Source: Propioniciclava coleopterorum (lineage in GTDB: Bacteria > Actinomycetota > Actinomycetes > Propionibacteriales > Propionibacteriaceae). Taken from it: 64,000 nt of DNA. The stretch is taken from NCBI RefSeq assembly GCF_011393335.1, contig NZ_CP049865.1, forward strand, positions 2,126,722 to 2,190,721, in the 5' to 3' direction. Numbering within the stretch: position 1 is the first letter of the stretch; every line of letters begins with the position of its first letter. The translations under genes were made by a program, and so were the position numbers. This document shows, one piece after another, positions 55,629 through 63,936 of the stretch. The notes beneath the pieces are model-generated. The model did no database searches and was not told the origin of the DNA. It worked only from the letters and a program-made list of their open reading frames with translations.

Positions 55629-55646
55629 CGCGGACCGGAGGGTCCG
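55629..55646 (-). promoter_or_regulatory. Hairpin in the expression platform between riboswitch and nrdH
   Basis: GCGGACC-GGAG-GGTCCGC is a 7-bp perfect stem with a 4-nt loop, between the aptamer and the nrdH start. It could be the terminator or another switching hairpin of the riboswitch. The alternative pairing was not worked out. Confidence 0.35.
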
Positions 55647-55710
55647 CCGCGGCGCAGCCCTCCCGCGAGGCCGAGCAAACGGGCGCCCGGGCGTCCGGGG
55701 ACGCGTCGGG

Positions 55711-55912
55711 CGGCAGAGGCAGGTCTTCGGACTCGTGGGCTGGGACCGGCTGTACGTGCCGGTCGGTCCTACTGGCCGTCGCTTCCCAGGACGTGGCGTC
55801 CCAGTGCTGTTGACGGCGGTCGTTCCCACTCACCGCTGCGGGGCAGTTCCGGACTCTCACCGGATTCCCTCTTGCGACGACCCACCTGGCTGGTGGGCCG
55901 AACCGCTGCGTC
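55711..55912 (-). ncRNA. Cobalamin (B12) riboswitch controlling nrdHIEF
   Basis: On the minus strand the conserved blocks occur in order: GGGAATCCGGTGAGAGTCCGG, GAACTGCCCCGCAGCGGTGAG, the CACTGGGA core and, near the 3' end, the B12 box AGTCCGAAGACCTGCC (55733 to 55718). These are hallmarks of the cobalamin aptamer. It lies between the nrd promoter and nrdH, so bound adenosylcobalamin should turn the operon down. This is the logic known from B12-repressed reductase genes of Streptomyces, where a B12-dependent class II enzyme takes over. No class II gene is in this window. Confidence 0.93.
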
Positions 55913-55916
55913 CGCC

Positions 55917-55922
55917 ACTATA
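55917..55922 (-). promoter_or_regulatory. Putative -10 element (TATAGT) of the nrdHIEF operon
   Basis: TATAGT on the minus strand is the best -10 in the region and lies just before the aptamer, predicting transcription from about 55910. It is embedded in CGTATATAGTGG, which resembles half of an NrdR box, so NrdR repression is possible but not shown. Confidence 0.5.
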
Positions 55923-55969
55923 TACGGAAAATCACACGGCTGTAACCCCCACATCTAGTGGGCGGGGGC

Positions 55970-56800
55970 TCAGGTGGCGTCGTCGAAGGCGCCCGTCACC
56001 CAGCCGATGTGGCGGGCAGCGGACGCCGCGACCACCCGGTCGGCGTCCTCGGTGATGGCGTTGGCGAAGTTGGACCAGAGCCGGGAGTAGCTGCGCTCGC
56101 CCAGCGTGGCGAGCATCCGCTCGACCGTCGAGCCCGACAGCGGGATCCGATTGGGGTAGCTGCGCATGAAGCTCACGCTGCTGCGGTCGGGGTTGGCCAT
56201 GATCGTGTCGCCGGCCAGCAGGACGCCGCGGCCGTCCGCGCCGGACGTCCAGTGCAGGACGAGGCTGCCCGCGAAGTGGCCGCCGAGCGTGACGATCTCG
56301 GCGTCCTCGGCCAGGCGGTGGGCGCCCTCGATCTCCACCAGGCGCTCGTCGCGCCGCTGCACCCAGCCCGCGTCCGGACGCGAAATCAGCACCGGCGCGT
56401 CGTCCAGCGCCCGCGACCAGGCGACCTGGGCGCCGTACATGTGCGGGTGGCTCGCGACCACCGCGATCACCGGGCCCAGGCTTTCGATGAACCCGACCGC
56501 GCCGCGGTCGACCAGGCCGATCGGGTCCCACAGCACGACCCCGTCCGCCGTCCGGATCACCTGCATCGTTTGACCGATGCCGACGTCGGACGCGGTCACG
56601 CTCCACTGTCGCTCGTCCACCTGGCCGACCGTCACGACCGAGCGCGCCGCGAGATCCGCCTGGGTCGTCCACGCCTGCCCGGACGCGGGCACCCACTGCC
56701 GCTCGTCGGCGCAGATCGGGCAGACCGCGGGGAGCGGCGTCGTCGCCTCCACCCCGCAGGTGGCGCAGCTGATGAGGTCCGGTTCGAACGTGGTCGCCAT
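55970..56800 (-). CDS. MBL-fold metallohydrolase with N-terminal zinc ribbon
   Basis: 276 aa. Residues 11-33 contain CATCGVEATTPLPAVCPICADERQW, a four-cysteine ribbon. The metallo-beta-lactamase fold follows: VVASHPHMYGAQVAW (HxH type motif), LGGHFAGSLVLHW and GVLLAGDTIMANPDR. The H-x-H-x-D-H motif is degenerate (HPHMYGA), so the metal site may be altered. Similar proteins are annotated as MBL-fold hydrolases of unknown substrate. It lies between the nrd promoter and the divergent ThDP-enzyme operon; no functional link is evident. Confidence 0.75.
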   Translation of the reverse strand: MATTFEPDLISCATCGVEATTPLPAVCPICADERQWVPASGQAWTTQADLAARSVVTVGQVDERQWSVTASDVGIGQTMQVIRTADGVVLWDPIGLVDRGAVGFIESLGPVIAVVASHPHMYGAQVAWSRALDDAPVLISRPDAGWVQRRDERLVEIEGAHRLAEDAEIVTLGGHFAGSLVLHWTSGADGRGVLLAGDTIMANPDRSSVSFMRSYPNRIPLSGSTVERMLATLGERSYSRLWSNFANAITEDADRVVAASAARHIGWVTGAFDDAT

Positions 56801-56920
56801 GGTCGCTCCTCGGGTCGTGCCTCGAGGCTAGGCCCGATCCCGCGCAGGCGGAACCCCGCCGACCCGCCTCGGGGGCGGTGCCGATCCCGGCAAGACGGAC
56901 CATTGACCGCCGAACAACTC

Positions 56921-56940
56921 GTATGCATACTTGCATGCAA
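56921..56940. promoter_or_regulatory. Two adjacent perfect palindromes, probable operator
   Basis: GTATGCATAC (56921-56930) and TTGCATGCAA (56931-56940) are each perfect 10-bp palindromes, back to back, and share the TGCAT core. They lie 36-55 bp before the ThDP-enzyme start, in a locally AT-rich stretch. This is the look of a paired operator for a dimeric regulator such as GntR type; the regulator is not in the window. Confidence 0.55.
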
Positions 56941-56975
56941 ACAACGGCGTGACACCTCTGGAGGACGAGAACAAC

Positions 56976-58709
56976 ATGAGCGAGACGGGCGCGGAGCTGC
57001 TGGTGGCATCCCTGGGGGCAGCCGGGCTGACCACCATCTTCGGGGTCCCCGGCGATACGGGGGTCGCGTTCTACGACGCGCTCGAGTCCAACACCGCCGG
57101 GGTCCGGCACGTGCTGGCACGCGACGAGCGGCACGCGGCGTTCATGGCGGACGCCTTCGCCCGCGCCACCGGACGCATCGGCGTCGTCGAGGTCTCCTCG
57201 GGCGGCGGGGCGACGTTCGCGGTCGGCGGCCTGGGGGAGGCGCGCGCGTCCGGCATCCCGGTGCTCGTGCTCACCTCCGACATCCACCGCGCCAGCCGCG
57301 GCACCGGCGCGCTGACCGAGATCCACCAGCCCGACCTGTTCAAGGCCGTCAGCAAGCGCGTCATCTCGGTGGACGCCGCCGCGGACATCCCCGCCGCCGT
57401 CGCCGAGCTCGCCGCGGTCGCCGTCGCGGGCCGCCCCGGCCCCGTCGTGCTGATCGTCCCCGAGGACGTCTACGAGCAGCCAGTCGACCTGGCCGCCGCC
57501 GACCTCGCCGCGCCCGCCGCGGCCGCCCGCACCACCCCGGCGGAGCGGACGCCCGCCCCGCAGGACGCCGTCGAGCGGGCCGCCGCCGCGCTCGCCGCTG
57601 CGCAGCGTCCCGTGATCTTCGCCGGCTCGGGCGTGCACGCCTCCGGCGGCTGGGAGGCGCTCGCCGACCTGGCCGAGCGGGCGGCCGCGCCCGTCGCCAC
57701 CACCATCCACGGCGTCGGCGTCCTGCCGGACGCGCACCCGTGGCTCCTGGGCACCTGCGGCAACAACTCGGGCCTCAGCGCCGTCAACGCGCACCTGGCC
57801 GACGCCGACTTCGCGCTGTTCGTCGGGACCCGCGCCAACGCGACCGACACCAACGGCTGGACGACGCCGCCGCGCGCCATCCCGACCGCCACCATCGAGA
57901 TCGAGGACGCGCGCGTCGACCGCAACTACCCCGACACCATCGGCCTGCCCGGCGACGCGGCGACCGTGCTCGCCCAGCTGGCCGCGGCGGTCGCCGAGGC
58001 GGCCCCCGACGTCCGCGCGGCGCGGGCCCGCGCCGCGGCCCAGGTGCGCGACGCGTGGCGCCACGAGGACTCCGGCACGCGCCCCGGCAGTCTGCCCGCC
58101 GGCATGATCGACGCCCCCGACGTGGTCACCGCCGTCGCCGAGGCGCTGGTCGGCACCCCGGCCGTGGCGGTCGCGGACCCGGGCACCCCGACGCCCGCGG
58201 TCACGATCTACTGGCCCAACGAGCGGGCGGGCCGCGACGTCCTGATCCCGCGCGGGCACGGGCCGATGGGGTACGCCATCCCGGCCGCCGTCGGCGCCTC
58301 CTTCGCGCGTCCGGGCGACCCGATCGTCGCGTTCACCGCCGACGGCAGCCTGGCCATGGCGTGCGGCGAACTGGAGACGGCCGTGCGCTACGCGCTCCCC
58401 ATCCTGTTCGTGGAGCTCGACAACCGCTCGCTGGGCTGGATCAAGATGCTGCAGCACCTGTACGAGGGCGAGCGCTACTTCGGCGTCGATCCCGGCCCGA
58501 TCGACGGCCCGGCCCTGGCGCGGGCGTGCGGGATGCGCGGCGTCCACGCGGCCACGGTCGAGGATCTGCGCGCCGCCGTGGAGGCGTTCGCCGCCGACCG
58601 GCTCCCGACGTACATCGCGGTCCGGGTGCCGCACATGATCGACCGCGTGCCGCAGGTTCCGGCCTGGCACGCCGCCTTGGCGGGCGACTCCGAGCGCCCC
58701 GTCTACTAG
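56976..58709 (+). CDS. Thiamine diphosphate-dependent enzyme, acetolactate synthase-like
   Basis: 577 aa with the three domains of the pyruvate-oxidase/acetolactate-synthase family. The PYR domain starts ETGAELLVASLGAAGLTTIFGVPGDTGVAFYDALE, with the conserved Glu in ARDERHAAFMADAFARATG. The middle Rossmann-like domain spans ~195-340. The PP domain has HGPMGYAIPAAVGAS and the ThDP motif TADGSLAMACGELETAVRYALPILFVELDN. Operon partners are a TAXI-TRAP transporter, a VOC protein and an amidohydrolase, so it probably acts on an imported carboxylate rather than in branched-chain amino acid synthesis. GGAGG lies 10 nt before the ATG. Confidence 0.85.
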   Translation: MSETGAELLVASLGAAGLTTIFGVPGDTGVAFYDALESNTAGVRHVLARDERHAAFMADAFARATGRIGVVEVSSGGGATFAVGGLGEARASGIPVLVLTSDIHRASRGTGALTEIHQPDLFKAVSKRVISVDAAADIPAAVAELAAVAVAGRPGPVVLIVPEDVYEQPVDLAAADLAAPAAAARTTPAERTPAPQDAVERAAAALAAAQRPVIFAGSGVHASGGWEALADLAERAAAPVATTIHGVGVLPDAHPWLLGTCGNNSGLSAVNAHLADADFALFVGTRANATDTNGWTTPPRAIPTATIEIEDARVDRNYPDTIGLPGDAATVLAQLAAAVAEAAPDVRAARARAAAQVRDAWRHEDSGTRPGSLPAGMIDAPDVVTAVAEALVGTPAVAVADPGTPTPAVTIYWPNERAGRDVLIPRGHGPMGYAIPAAVGASFARPGDPIVAFTADGSLAMACGELETAVRYALPILFVELDNRSLGWIKMLQHLYEGERYFGVDPGPIDGPALARACGMRGVHAATVEDLRAAVEAFAADRLPTYIAVRVPHMIDRVPQVPAWHAALAGDSERPVY

Positions 58710-58849
58710 GTTCACCCGGTGGGGCGGCGGAAAACGCTGTCCCACCGCGGATGGCCGGCGCGCGGGGAGGTTCCCGCGCGGCGGTCCCGGCGCCCTTCCG
58801 CGACGCCGACCAGGCTTTGCCGACCCTCGACGATGAGAGGAATCCTCCG

Positions 58850-59869
58850 ATGACGACCACCGCATCCACACCCGCTCAGGTGAACCGCCGGCGCCACGGC
58901 GCACCCGCGTGGATCATCGCCCTGTTCACAGCCCTCGCGCTCGCACTGGCCGGCTGCAGCGCCCTCGCGGACGGCGAGCCCGGCGCCCCGGGCCAGCTCG
59001 ACGCCATCTCGGTCGCCGGGGCGGGCCCCACCAGCACCTGGTACCAGTACGGCGCCGCGATCTGCCAGCAGGTCACGACCGAACTGGGGGCCGCCTGCAC
59101 CCCGACGCCGTCGACCGGCGTCGTGGAGAACATCCGCACCGTCGGGGAGGGCAGCGTGACGATGGCGTTCGGCCACCCGAACGTCCTCGCCGACGCCGCC
59201 GCGGGCAAGGGCCAGTTCAGCGCGCCGGTCACCAACCTGCGCTCGCTGGTGGCGACCTACCCGTTCGCGCTGCACGTCGTCACCCTCAAGAAGAGCGGCA
59301 TCACGACCCTGGAGGGCCTGCGCGGCAAGCGCCTCGGCGCCGGCCCGGGCGGCAGCGTCGACATCGAGTACTTCCAGGCGATCCTGGACGCCGCGGGCAT
59401 CCCGCTGGCGGACCTGCAGACCCGCCAGTTCGACCTGAGCGCCCGCGTCGGCGCGCTGCGCGACGGCAACGTGGACGCCATCGTGGCGCTCGGCGGCGCG
59501 CAGGCCGCGTCGATCCAGGAGCTCGCCGCGACCGCCGAGATCTCCTACATCCCGATCCCGGCCGACATCCTGGCCAAGGTCAACGCCGCGCAGCCCGCCT
59601 TCACCGCGGGCACCATCCCGGCCGGCACCTACAAGGGCGTGGACGCCGACGTCCCGGCCCTGTTCGGCTTCGGCGTCCTGTTCGCCCGGGAGGACCTGCC
59701 CGAGCAGGCCGCCTACGACATCACCCGCCTGGTGCTGGAGAAGCACGACGCGATCGCCGAGGCCGTCCCGGCCGCGAAGGAGACCACCAAGGAGACCGCC
59801 GGCAACGTCCCGATCGACCTGCACCCGGGGGCGGCGCGCTACCTCAAGGAGATCGGGGCGGTCAGCTGA
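58850..59869 (+). CDS. TAXI family TRAP transporter solute-binding protein
   Basis: 339 aa exported lipoprotein: the signal segment APAWIIALFTALALALAGC ends in a lipobox with the cysteine at ~residue 36. TAXI motifs follow: VAGAGPTSTWYQYGAAICQQVTTEL, STGVVENIRTVGEGSVTMAFGHPNVLADAAAGKG and LEGLRGKRLGAGPGGSVDIEYFQAIL. It captures a dicarboxylate, amino acid or other carboxylate for the fused permease. Its stop overlaps the permease start. Ligand unknown. Confidence 0.92.
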   Translation: MTTTASTPAQVNRRRHGAPAWIIALFTALALALAGCSALADGEPGAPGQLDAISVAGAGPTSTWYQYGAAICQQVTTELGAACTPTPSTGVVENIRTVGEGSVTMAFGHPNVLADAAAGKGQFSAPVTNLRSLVATYPFALHVVTLKKSGITTLEGLRGKRLGAGPGGSVDIEYFQAILDAAGIPLADLQTRQFDLSARVGALRDGNVDAIVALGGAQAASIQELAATAEISYIPIPADILAKVNAAQPAFTAGTIPAGTYKGVDADVPALFGFGVLFAREDLPEQAAYDITRLVLEKHDAIAEAVPAAKETTKETAGNVPIDLHPGAARYLKEIGAVS

Positions 59870-61797
59870 TGTCGGGCACCCAGTCCCCGGCGGAGGTGCG
59901 CGGCGCCGACCTGGTCGAGGAGACCCCGCAGGAGGCCGCCGCCGCGCGCAAGCCCTGGGTGAACGCGCTCGTCGTCGCCGCCAGCGTCGGCCTGGCGCTG
60001 TTCCAGCTCGCCACCGCCGTCTTCGGCGAACTGGAGGCGCTGTCGCAGCGTCCCATCCACCTGGCGTTCGTCTTCGTCATCGGGTTCATCGTCGCCCGCG
60101 GCCGGCTGCCGCTGCCGCTGCGGCTGCTCGCGGCCACGGCCGGCGTGGTCAGCACCGTCTACCTCGTGACGATCAGCGGCGACCTCGCGTCCCGGATGGG
60201 CCGCGGCACGCCGCTCGACCTCACCATGGGCGTCCTGTGCATCCTCGCCACGCTCGCGCTGGGCTGGGTCGCCATGGGGCCGGCGCTGAGCATCATCGCG
60301 TCGCTGTTCCTCGCCTACCAGTTCTTCGGGTTCTGGCTGATGGGCCCGTTCCGGCTCGCCCGGTTCGACCTGTCGCGCGTGGTGTCCTACCAGTACCTCA
60401 CCTCCGAGGGCCTGTTCGGCATCCCGCTGGGCGTCATGGCGAGCTTCGTGTACCTGTTCCTGCTGTTCGCATCCCTGCTGAAGGTCAGCGGGCTGGGCAA
60501 CCTGGTCATGGACCTGGCGCTCGGCCTGGCCGGCCGCAGCTCGGGCGGGCCGGCCAAGGTCGCGGTGATCTCCAGCGCCGCCACGGGCACCATCACCGGC
60601 TCGGTGGTCGCGAACGTCGTCTCGACGGGGTCCATCACGATCCCGCTGATGCGCCGCACCGGCATGACGCCGCGGTTCGCCGGCGCCGTGGAGTCGGTCG
60701 CGTCCACGGGCGGGTCGTTCCTGCCGCCCGTCATGGGCACGGCGGCGTTCCTGATGGCCGACATGACCGGACGCGGCTACGGTGCCGTCGTCATGGCCGC
60801 GACCATCCCGGCGCTGCTGTACTACCTGTGCCTGTACCTCCAGGTGCACTACTACGCCCAGGCGAAGGGCATGACCGGGCTGCCGGCGTCCGAGATCCCG
60901 GACTGGCGCGCGGGGCTGAAGGGGCGCTGGCACCTGTTCGCCGCGCTCGGCGTCCTGGTGTACTTCCTGGTCATCGACCGGGCCACGCCCGCCCGCAGCG
61001 TCCTGTACGCCATCGGCGCGCTGGTCGTCCTGGCGCAGCTGCGCCGCGGCACCCGGCTCAACTGGCGGGTCTACGTCGACGCCATGGTGGACGCCGGCAA
61101 GATGACGGTCTCCGCGACCGCGGGCTGCGCGCTGGCCGGCGTCATCATGGGCGTCGTCACGCAGACCGGCATCGGGCTCACGTTCGCCAACATGGCGGTC
61201 AAGCTCGCCGCCGGCAACGAGTACCTGCTGCTGTTCTACGTCGCCCTGGGCGCCACGCTGCTGGGCATGGGCGGGGTCGCGACGGTGGCCTACCTGATCC
61301 CCGCGATGATCGTCGCGCCCGTGCTGGTGAAGTCGGGCATCGACCTGATGGCCGCGCACCTGTTCTGCCTCTACTACGCGATGCTCAGCTACATCACCCC
61401 GCCCGTGGCGCTGGGCAGCTTCGCGGCGGCCGGCATCTCGGGGGCCAGTCCACTGGCGACGTCGATCACATCGGTCCGGCTGGGGATCGTCGGCTTCGTG
61501 CTGCCGTTCATGTTCGTGAAGGACCCCGAACTCCTGCTGCAGGGCGACGCCCCGGGGATCGCGCTCACGCTGGCGATCTGCGTGCTGGGTGTGTTCGGCT
61601 TCGCGCTGGCCTTCGAGGGCTGGATGCGCGGCCGGCTGACCATCGTGGAGCGGGCCGTCGCGCTGATCGGGGCGGTGCTGGTGCTGATCGTGCCCGGCGA
61701 CACCCCGACCACGGCGGGCGCGGTGCTGGTGGCCGCGCTCATGGTCTGGCGCTACGTGGCGTCCCGGCGGGCTCCCCAGCCGGTGCGGGGGTTCTGA
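59869..61797 (+). CDS. TRAP transporter permease, DctQ-DctM fused (TAXI type)
   Basis: 642 aa with about 16-18 membrane segments. The short N-terminal DctQ-like part (WVNALVVAASVGLALFQLATAVFG ... VFVIGFIVARGRLPLPLRLL) is followed by the DctM part: PLGVMASFVYLFLLFASLLKVSG, GSVVANVVSTGSITIPLMRRTGM, STGGSFLPPVMGTAAFLMADM and YAMLSYITPPVALGSFAAAGISG. It imports a carboxylate with Na+ or H+. The ATG overlaps the binding-protein stop. Genes for use of the substrate follow directly. Confidence 0.94.
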   Translation: MSGTQSPAEVRGADLVEETPQEAAAARKPWVNALVVAASVGLALFQLATAVFGELEALSQRPIHLAFVFVIGFIVARGRLPLPLRLLAATAGVVSTVYLVTISGDLASRMGRGTPLDLTMGVLCILATLALGWVAMGPALSIIASLFLAYQFFGFWLMGPFRLARFDLSRVVSYQYLTSEGLFGIPLGVMASFVYLFLLFASLLKVSGLGNLVMDLALGLAGRSSGGPAKVAVISSAATGTITGSVVANVVSTGSITIPLMRRTGMTPRFAGAVESVASTGGSFLPPVMGTAAFLMADMTGRGYGAVVMAATIPALLYYLCLYLQVHYYAQAKGMTGLPASEIPDWRAGLKGRWHLFAALGVLVYFLVIDRATPARSVLYAIGALVVLAQLRRGTRLNWRVYVDAMVDAGKMTVSATAGCALAGVIMGVVTQTGIGLTFANMAVKLAAGNEYLLLFYVALGATLLGMGGVATVAYLIPAMIVAPVLVKSGIDLMAAHLFCLYYAMLSYITPPVALGSFAAAGISGASPLATSITSVRLGIVGFVLPFMFVKDPELLLQGDAPGIALTLAICVLGVFGFALAFEGWMRGRLTIVERAVALIGAVLVLIVPGDTPTTAGAVLVAALMVWRYVASRRAPQPVRGF

Positions 61798-61798
61798 C

Positions 61799-62584
61799 AT
61801 GGGCGCCCCCGCCCGGATCCGGGTCGATCACGCGATCATCGGCTGCCGCGACCTCGCGGCGTCCTCGGCGCGCCTCGAGGCGGCCGGACTGCGGGTCGTC
61901 CCCGGCGGCGACCACCCCGGACGCGGCACGTCCAACGCGCTGATCGGACTCGCCAACGGGTACCTCGAGCTGATCGCCTACGCCCGGCCCGAGGAGACCG
62001 GCCCCGGCGCCGTGCGGAACTCGCGCGTCGCCGAGCTCGTCACCGGCGCCGAGGCGTGGGTCGGCTTCGTCCTGCACGCCGACGACATGGCGCACGCCAC
62101 GTCGCTGCTGGCGGGCGCCCCCGGGATCGGGGCGATCGCCGGGCGGGACGCCGACCGCCGGACGCCGAGCGGGGACCTGCTGCGCTGGACGTCGGCGATG
62201 GGGCAGGAGTGGGAGTTCGGCACCGACGCGCCGTTCCTCATCACCTGGCCCGACGGCTCCCCGTCGCTCGACGCGACGGCCGGCGACCTGGTCGCCGTCG
62301 TCGTCAACAGCCCCGAGGGGCGGCTGCCGGAGATCCTGCGACGCTGCGGGCACGCGCCGCGCTCCGAGGCGGGCGGCGCCGCGTTCTGGGACCTGGACGG
62401 CGGCCCGACGCTGATCACGGTCGCGGACGGCCGGGCCGCGGGCGTGGTCGGGGCGGCGCTGCGGCGTCCGGACGCGGCCCCGGCCGACGTGGGGCCCGAC
62501 GACGTGGCCTGGCTGCTGGGCCGGCCGAGCACCGGTGCCGTGACGTTCACGCCGCGCGGCGGTGTGGAGTGGGTGACGACGTGA
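61799..62584 (+). CDS. Glyoxalase-like (VOC) domain protein
   Basis: 261 aa. The start RIRVDHAIIGCRDLAASSARLEAAGLRVVPGGDHPGRGTSNALIGLANGYLELIAY is typical of the Glyoxalase_3-like branch of the VOC superfamily, with a metal-site His in VDHAII and Glu in YLELIAY. The C-terminal half is a second, degenerate VOC half. Such proteins are isomerases, epimerases or lyases, or have no known reaction. It begins 1 bp after the permease stop, so it belongs to the operon. Confidence 0.8.
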   Translation: MGAPARIRVDHAIIGCRDLAASSARLEAAGLRVVPGGDHPGRGTSNALIGLANGYLELIAYARPEETGPGAVRNSRVAELVTGAEAWVGFVLHADDMAHATSLLAGAPGIGAIAGRDADRRTPSGDLLRWTSAMGQEWEFGTDAPFLITWPDGSPSLDATAGDLVAVVVNSPEGRLPEILRRCGHAPRSEAGGAAFWDLDGGPTLITVADGRAAGVVGAALRRPDAAPADVGPDDVAWLLGRPSTGAVTFTPRGGVEWVTT

Positions 62585-62592
62585 GGAGCGAC

Positions 62593-63837
62593 ATGCGCGA
62601 CGCGACGATCCGGATCGGTGCGGGCTTCGACGGCCACCGGGAGGTGGACGGCCTCGACCTGCGCGTGCGCGACGGTCGGATCGTCGAGCGCGGCGCCGCC
62701 GGGACGCTGGCCGGCGGCGAGGTGGTCGACCTGACCGACCACTACGTCACGCCCGGGCTGGTGGACGCCCACGTCCACCTCAACTCCCAGGGCGGCCGCT
62801 CGCTGGCGCAGTGCCTCGCGACCCCGTACAGCCTGGAACTGTTCCAGGCCGTCGCCAACGGGCGCGAGCTGCTGCGCCACGGCGTCACAGCCGCGCGCGA
62901 CCTCAGCGGGGTGCCGACCGGCTTCCGGGACGCCCTCGCGGCGGGCCTCGCGCCGGGGCCACGGCTCCGCGTCGCGGTGACGCCGCTGGGACGCACCGGC
63001 GGCCACGGCGACCGCTGGACGCGCAGCGGCGTCGACGCGATGCCCGAGCAGCCCGAGGTGCCCTCGGGGCTCGTCGACGGCCCGCTCGAGGTCAAGAAGC
63101 TCATCCGCGTGCTGATGCGCCTGGGCGTGGACTGCGTGAAGGTCTACGCGTCCGGCGGCGTCACCAGCAGCACCGAGTCGGCGCAGGCGGCCGGCCTGGA
63201 CGCCGAGGAACTCGACGCGGCGGTGCGCACCGCGGCCGAGGGTGGCCGCGCGGTCGCCTCGCACGCCACCTCGCTGGAGGGGGCCCGCCTCAGCGTCCGC
63301 GCCGGCGTCCACACCCTCGAGCACGGCATGTACCTCGACGACGACCTGGCCGCGGACATGGTCGCGCGCGGCACCTTCCTGGTGCCCACGCTCGTCGCGC
63401 CCCTCAGCCTGATCCGGCGCGGGGAGGCGGGCGACCCGGCCGTCCCCGCCGCGACGCTGGCCAAGGCGCGTGCCGTCGCCGACGACCACCGCGTCAGCCT
63501 GGCGCTCGCGCTGGCCCGCGGCGTCCGGATCGCGGTCGGTTCGGACGCGGGCTCGGTGCCCTACGGCAGCGGGACGCTGCAGGAGTGCGTCCTTCTGGCG
63601 GAGGCGGGGCTGGCGCCCGACGCCGTGCTGCGCGCCGTCACGACCGACGCTGCGGCCGCCGCCGGATTCTCCGGTGGCGAGGGGAGCCTCGACGTGGGCG
63701 CCCCGGCCGATCTGATCGCCTGGGACGCCTCCCCGATCGCCGACCCGGCCGTCCTCGGCGACCCGCGCCGGCAGACGCAGGTCCGGCAGGGCGGCGTCGT
63801 CGTCGCCGAGCGGGGCGCGCTGCGGCCCACGCCCTGA
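62593..63837 (+). CDS. Metal-dependent amidohydrolase (imidazolonepropionase/prolidase-like)
   Basis: 414 aa. The composite beta-sandwich plus TIM barrel is seen: VTPGLVDAHVHLNS (HxH metal ligands), VDCVKVYASGGVTS (bridging Lys), AVASHATSLEGARLSV and HTLEHGMYLD (His ligands), and VAVGSDAGSVPYGS (catalytic Asp). It should hydrolyse an amide or cyclic amide; organic-acid amides or dipeptides are typical for this branch. The ATG at 62593 has GGAG 5 nt upstream; a GTG at 62581 overlapping the VOC stop is the alternative. Confidence 0.88.
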   Translation: MRDATIRIGAGFDGHREVDGLDLRVRDGRIVERGAAGTLAGGEVVDLTDHYVTPGLVDAHVHLNSQGGRSLAQCLATPYSLELFQAVANGRELLRHGVTAARDLSGVPTGFRDALAAGLAPGPRLRVAVTPLGRTGGHGDRWTRSGVDAMPEQPEVPSGLVDGPLEVKKLIRVLMRLGVDCVKVYASGGVTSSTESAQAAGLDAEELDAAVRTAAEGGRAVASHATSLEGARLSVRAGVHTLEHGMYLDDDLAADMVARGTFLVPTLVAPLSLIRRGEAGDPAVPAATLAKARAVADDHRVSLALALARGVRIAVGSDAGSVPYGSGTLQECVLLAEAGLAPDAVLRAVTTDAAAAAGFSGGEGSLDVGAPADLIAWDASPIADPAVLGDPRRQTQVRQGGVVVAERGALRPTP

Positions 63838-63936
63838 CCCCACCCCGCGGCGCCGCCCGGCGCCGCGACCCGCCCCCTCACTCGACCACGCCGCGGCACA
63901 GGGGCCGCGCGCGTTCCCACCAGGAAAGGTTCGTCC

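Noticed and set aside
55932-58904. Long open frame of 990 codons opposite the ThDP enzyme
   Set aside because: Antisense to a gene with clear family motifs; composition is Arg/Gly/Asp-rich without any recognisable domain.
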